From Plantago elongata (taxonomy: Eukaryota; Streptophyta; Magnoliopsida; Lamiales; Plantaginaceae), in contig JAYMSP010001260.1 of the NCBI GenBank assembly GCA_036897095.1, forward strand, positions 1 through 34,220: a stretch of 34,220 nucleotides of DNA, written 5' to 3'. Shown piece after piece: positions 33,291 to 34,220 of this stretch. Each line of letters starts with the position of its first letter. Position 1 is the first letter of the stretch. A program made the translations under genes and the position numbers. The notes under the pieces were generated by a model. That model saw only the letters and a program-made list of their open reading frames with translations. It was not told the DNA's origin and searched no databases.

Positions 33291-33708
33291 GAGAGATAAG
33301 TGCTACATGTATGGGTGATATATCTGCTGGAGAAGAAACTGTAGTTATGAAATGCAAATGTACAGATGTTCCTGATGATAATTTGACTGCAAAAAGGATG
33401 GAGCCATATCACTTGCAGATGGGACTGAAACATGGAATAGAAATGCTAGTTTTAGCTTGACCACAGATGGCCTGAAATTTGGTATAGTACCAGGTGAAGA
33501 TGGCCTAATTAGTGTTCCATTTTTATTTGCAGAAAGTTTACCTACAAGAGGTTTGGTCCAGTCAACTGTGCAATTAACATTGGAGGCTCCAGAATTTGAG
33601 CCATTAATACATAGTTTAAATAGAAGAAAATCGTCGGGAAATCTCAGAGCTTTACCTTTACCTATTGATGGTTCTGCTAATGTTTGTCTTGCCTCCTTAG
33701 CCAACAAA

Positions 33709-33792
33709 CCTATTAGGGGGAGTCAAAAAGAGCAGATTCAAACACACACACCTATTAGGGGGAGTCAAAAAGAGCAGATTCAAACACACACA
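33709..33792 (+). repeat. Perfect 42-bp tandem duplication in ORF1
   Basis: Two identical adjacent copies begin CCTATTAGGGGGAGTC at 33709 and 33751. In frame they encode PIRGSQKEQIQTHT twice. Because they are still identical, the duplication is younger than the surrounding decay. Confidence 0.95.
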
Positions 33793-33982
33793 AGTGTTGT
33801 GAGCAGTCAGAATGAGAAGGAGATGTCTAATGGGGAAAATGAGATGGTTAGAACTCATAATAGAGATGATCTTGCAAGTTCAAGGGTAACTACTAGGAGT
33901 TCAGGGAGAATGGTGTCTCATGTAGTTGCTTCTTTGCCAAATCAGAAGAAGTGTGGGAGGGGAAGTGCAAAATATCATATCA

Positions 33983-34220
33983 ATGAATTGCATGGTTTGG
34001 AATGCCAGGGGTGTTGGTAATACCAATACTCAACAGCAAATGTGGTATATGAGAAATAAGTAGAAATTGAATATCTTGGCCATTCTGGAGCCAATGGTTC
34101 TTCTGGACACATTTTTCTTTTGCAGCAGATTCAACATGACTCATGCAGTAGCTAATTGCAACAATAAAATCTGGATGCTTGTGGATGACTCTTTTGATCT
34201 AGTGGTTGTGGAGGATAATG
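33983..34220 (+). pseudogene. LINE ORF2 start, AP-type endonuclease N-terminus (partial)
   Basis: The ATG at 33983 opens MNCMVWNARGVGNTN, the WNxRG start motif of plant LINE endonucleases. After a TAG at 34061-34063 the same frame continues with KLNILAILEPMV, whose Glu is the expected metal-binding residue of the exonuclease-endonuclease-phosphatase fold. The frame stays open to the window edge. It overlaps the last 38 nt of ORF1 in a different frame. The stop indicates an inactive copy; the reverse transcriptase must lie to the right. Confidence 0.85.

Larger units (their letters stand above)
30006..34020 (+). pseudogene. LINE ORF1 (DUF4283-like, zinc knuckle, giant repeat linker)
   Basis: Frame pieces are 30006-30827 (TGA at 30258), about 30800-31071, 31022-31876, 31863-32150, 32147-33292 and about 33397-34020. 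Shifts sit at A-runs near 30806 and 33391 and at single-base differences near 31858 and 32128. The first part matches the plant LINE ORF1 domain DUF4283: FTLTLVGKF, SFMDK-stop-HVIIKL, VPVWVALENLPIY, YVELDISKELPSHIWIE. The zinc knuckle reads YHHCKRLGHTQRNC; the first of the CCHC cysteines is Tyr (TAT, one change from TGT). A Gly-rich stretch (31197-31260) follows, then acidic sequence and a long Gly/Cys repeat. The ancestral reading frame would have been about 1330 codons, far longer than the few hundred I expect for ORF1. ORF1 proteins bind element RNA as chaperones. Confidence 0.8.
30006..34220 (+). mobile_element. Non-LTR (LINE/L1-type) retrotransposon, decayed, cut by window edge
   Basis: ORF1 carries a plant LINE nucleic-acid-binding domain and a zinc knuckle remnant. 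It is followed by the beginning of an ORF2 endonuclease that continues beyond the window. Reading frames are broken by two in-frame stops in ORF1, one in ORF2 and about five small indels, so it is inactive. The 5' end is undefined: the normal N-terminal leader before the DUF4283-like domain is missing or too diverged to see. Confidence 0.85.

Overview
This is a nuclear plant genome segment. The protein-coding genes have GT-AG introns, and all three match conserved land-plant families. The intergenic DNA is AT-rich and full of plant transposon remnants (Stowaway, Harbinger and hAT MITEs, tRNA-derived SINEs, a TRIM-type LTR element, LINEs). The proteins look eudicot; an asterid/Lamiales source is my guess only. 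No bacterial, organellar or CRISPR-like feature is visible.

Layout. (1) 360-11285, plus strand: the last 14 visible exons of a RAVE-complex subunit (Rav1 / DmX / rabconnectin-3 alpha-like), about 1482 residues plus stop. It ends in a WD40 block, and its N-terminus lies left of the window. Its introns hold two Stowaway MITEs and two copies of one SINE family in opposite orientation either side of exon 11. (2) 13563-17313, minus strand: a complete three-exon ORMDL gene of 153 residues, a regulator of serine palmitoyltransferase, with a SINE in its 2.8-kb first intron. (3) 17.3-26.3 kb: a repeat-rich intergenic stretch. It contains a LINE reverse-transcriptase tail remnant, an unclassified ACCC/GGGT-rich segment, a 791-bp TRIM with two LTRs and a primer-binding site, two clusters of a short palindromic motif, and Harbinger-like, hAT-like and other MITEs. 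(4) 26393-28261, minus strand: an intronless JAM-type (bHLH13/bHLH3/bHLH17-like) transcription factor of 622 residues, with a possible upstream ORF and a G-box in its leader. (5) 30006 to the right edge: a decayed non-LTR retrotransposon. It has ORF1 (DUF4283-type domain, damaged zinc knuckle, then a very long Gly/Cys-rich repeat region) and the first part of the ORF2 endonuclease.

The three cellular genes are not an operon and share no obvious pathway: V-ATPase assembly, sphingolipid homeostasis and jasmonate transcriptional repression. The least ordinary features are the enormous repeat-expanded linker in the LINE ORF1, the inverted SINE pair around RAVE exon 11, the palindromic AGCTCCGATCGGAGCT clusters and the internally duplicated TRIM. 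Family calls rest on reading the translations and on remembered family features; no database search was run.
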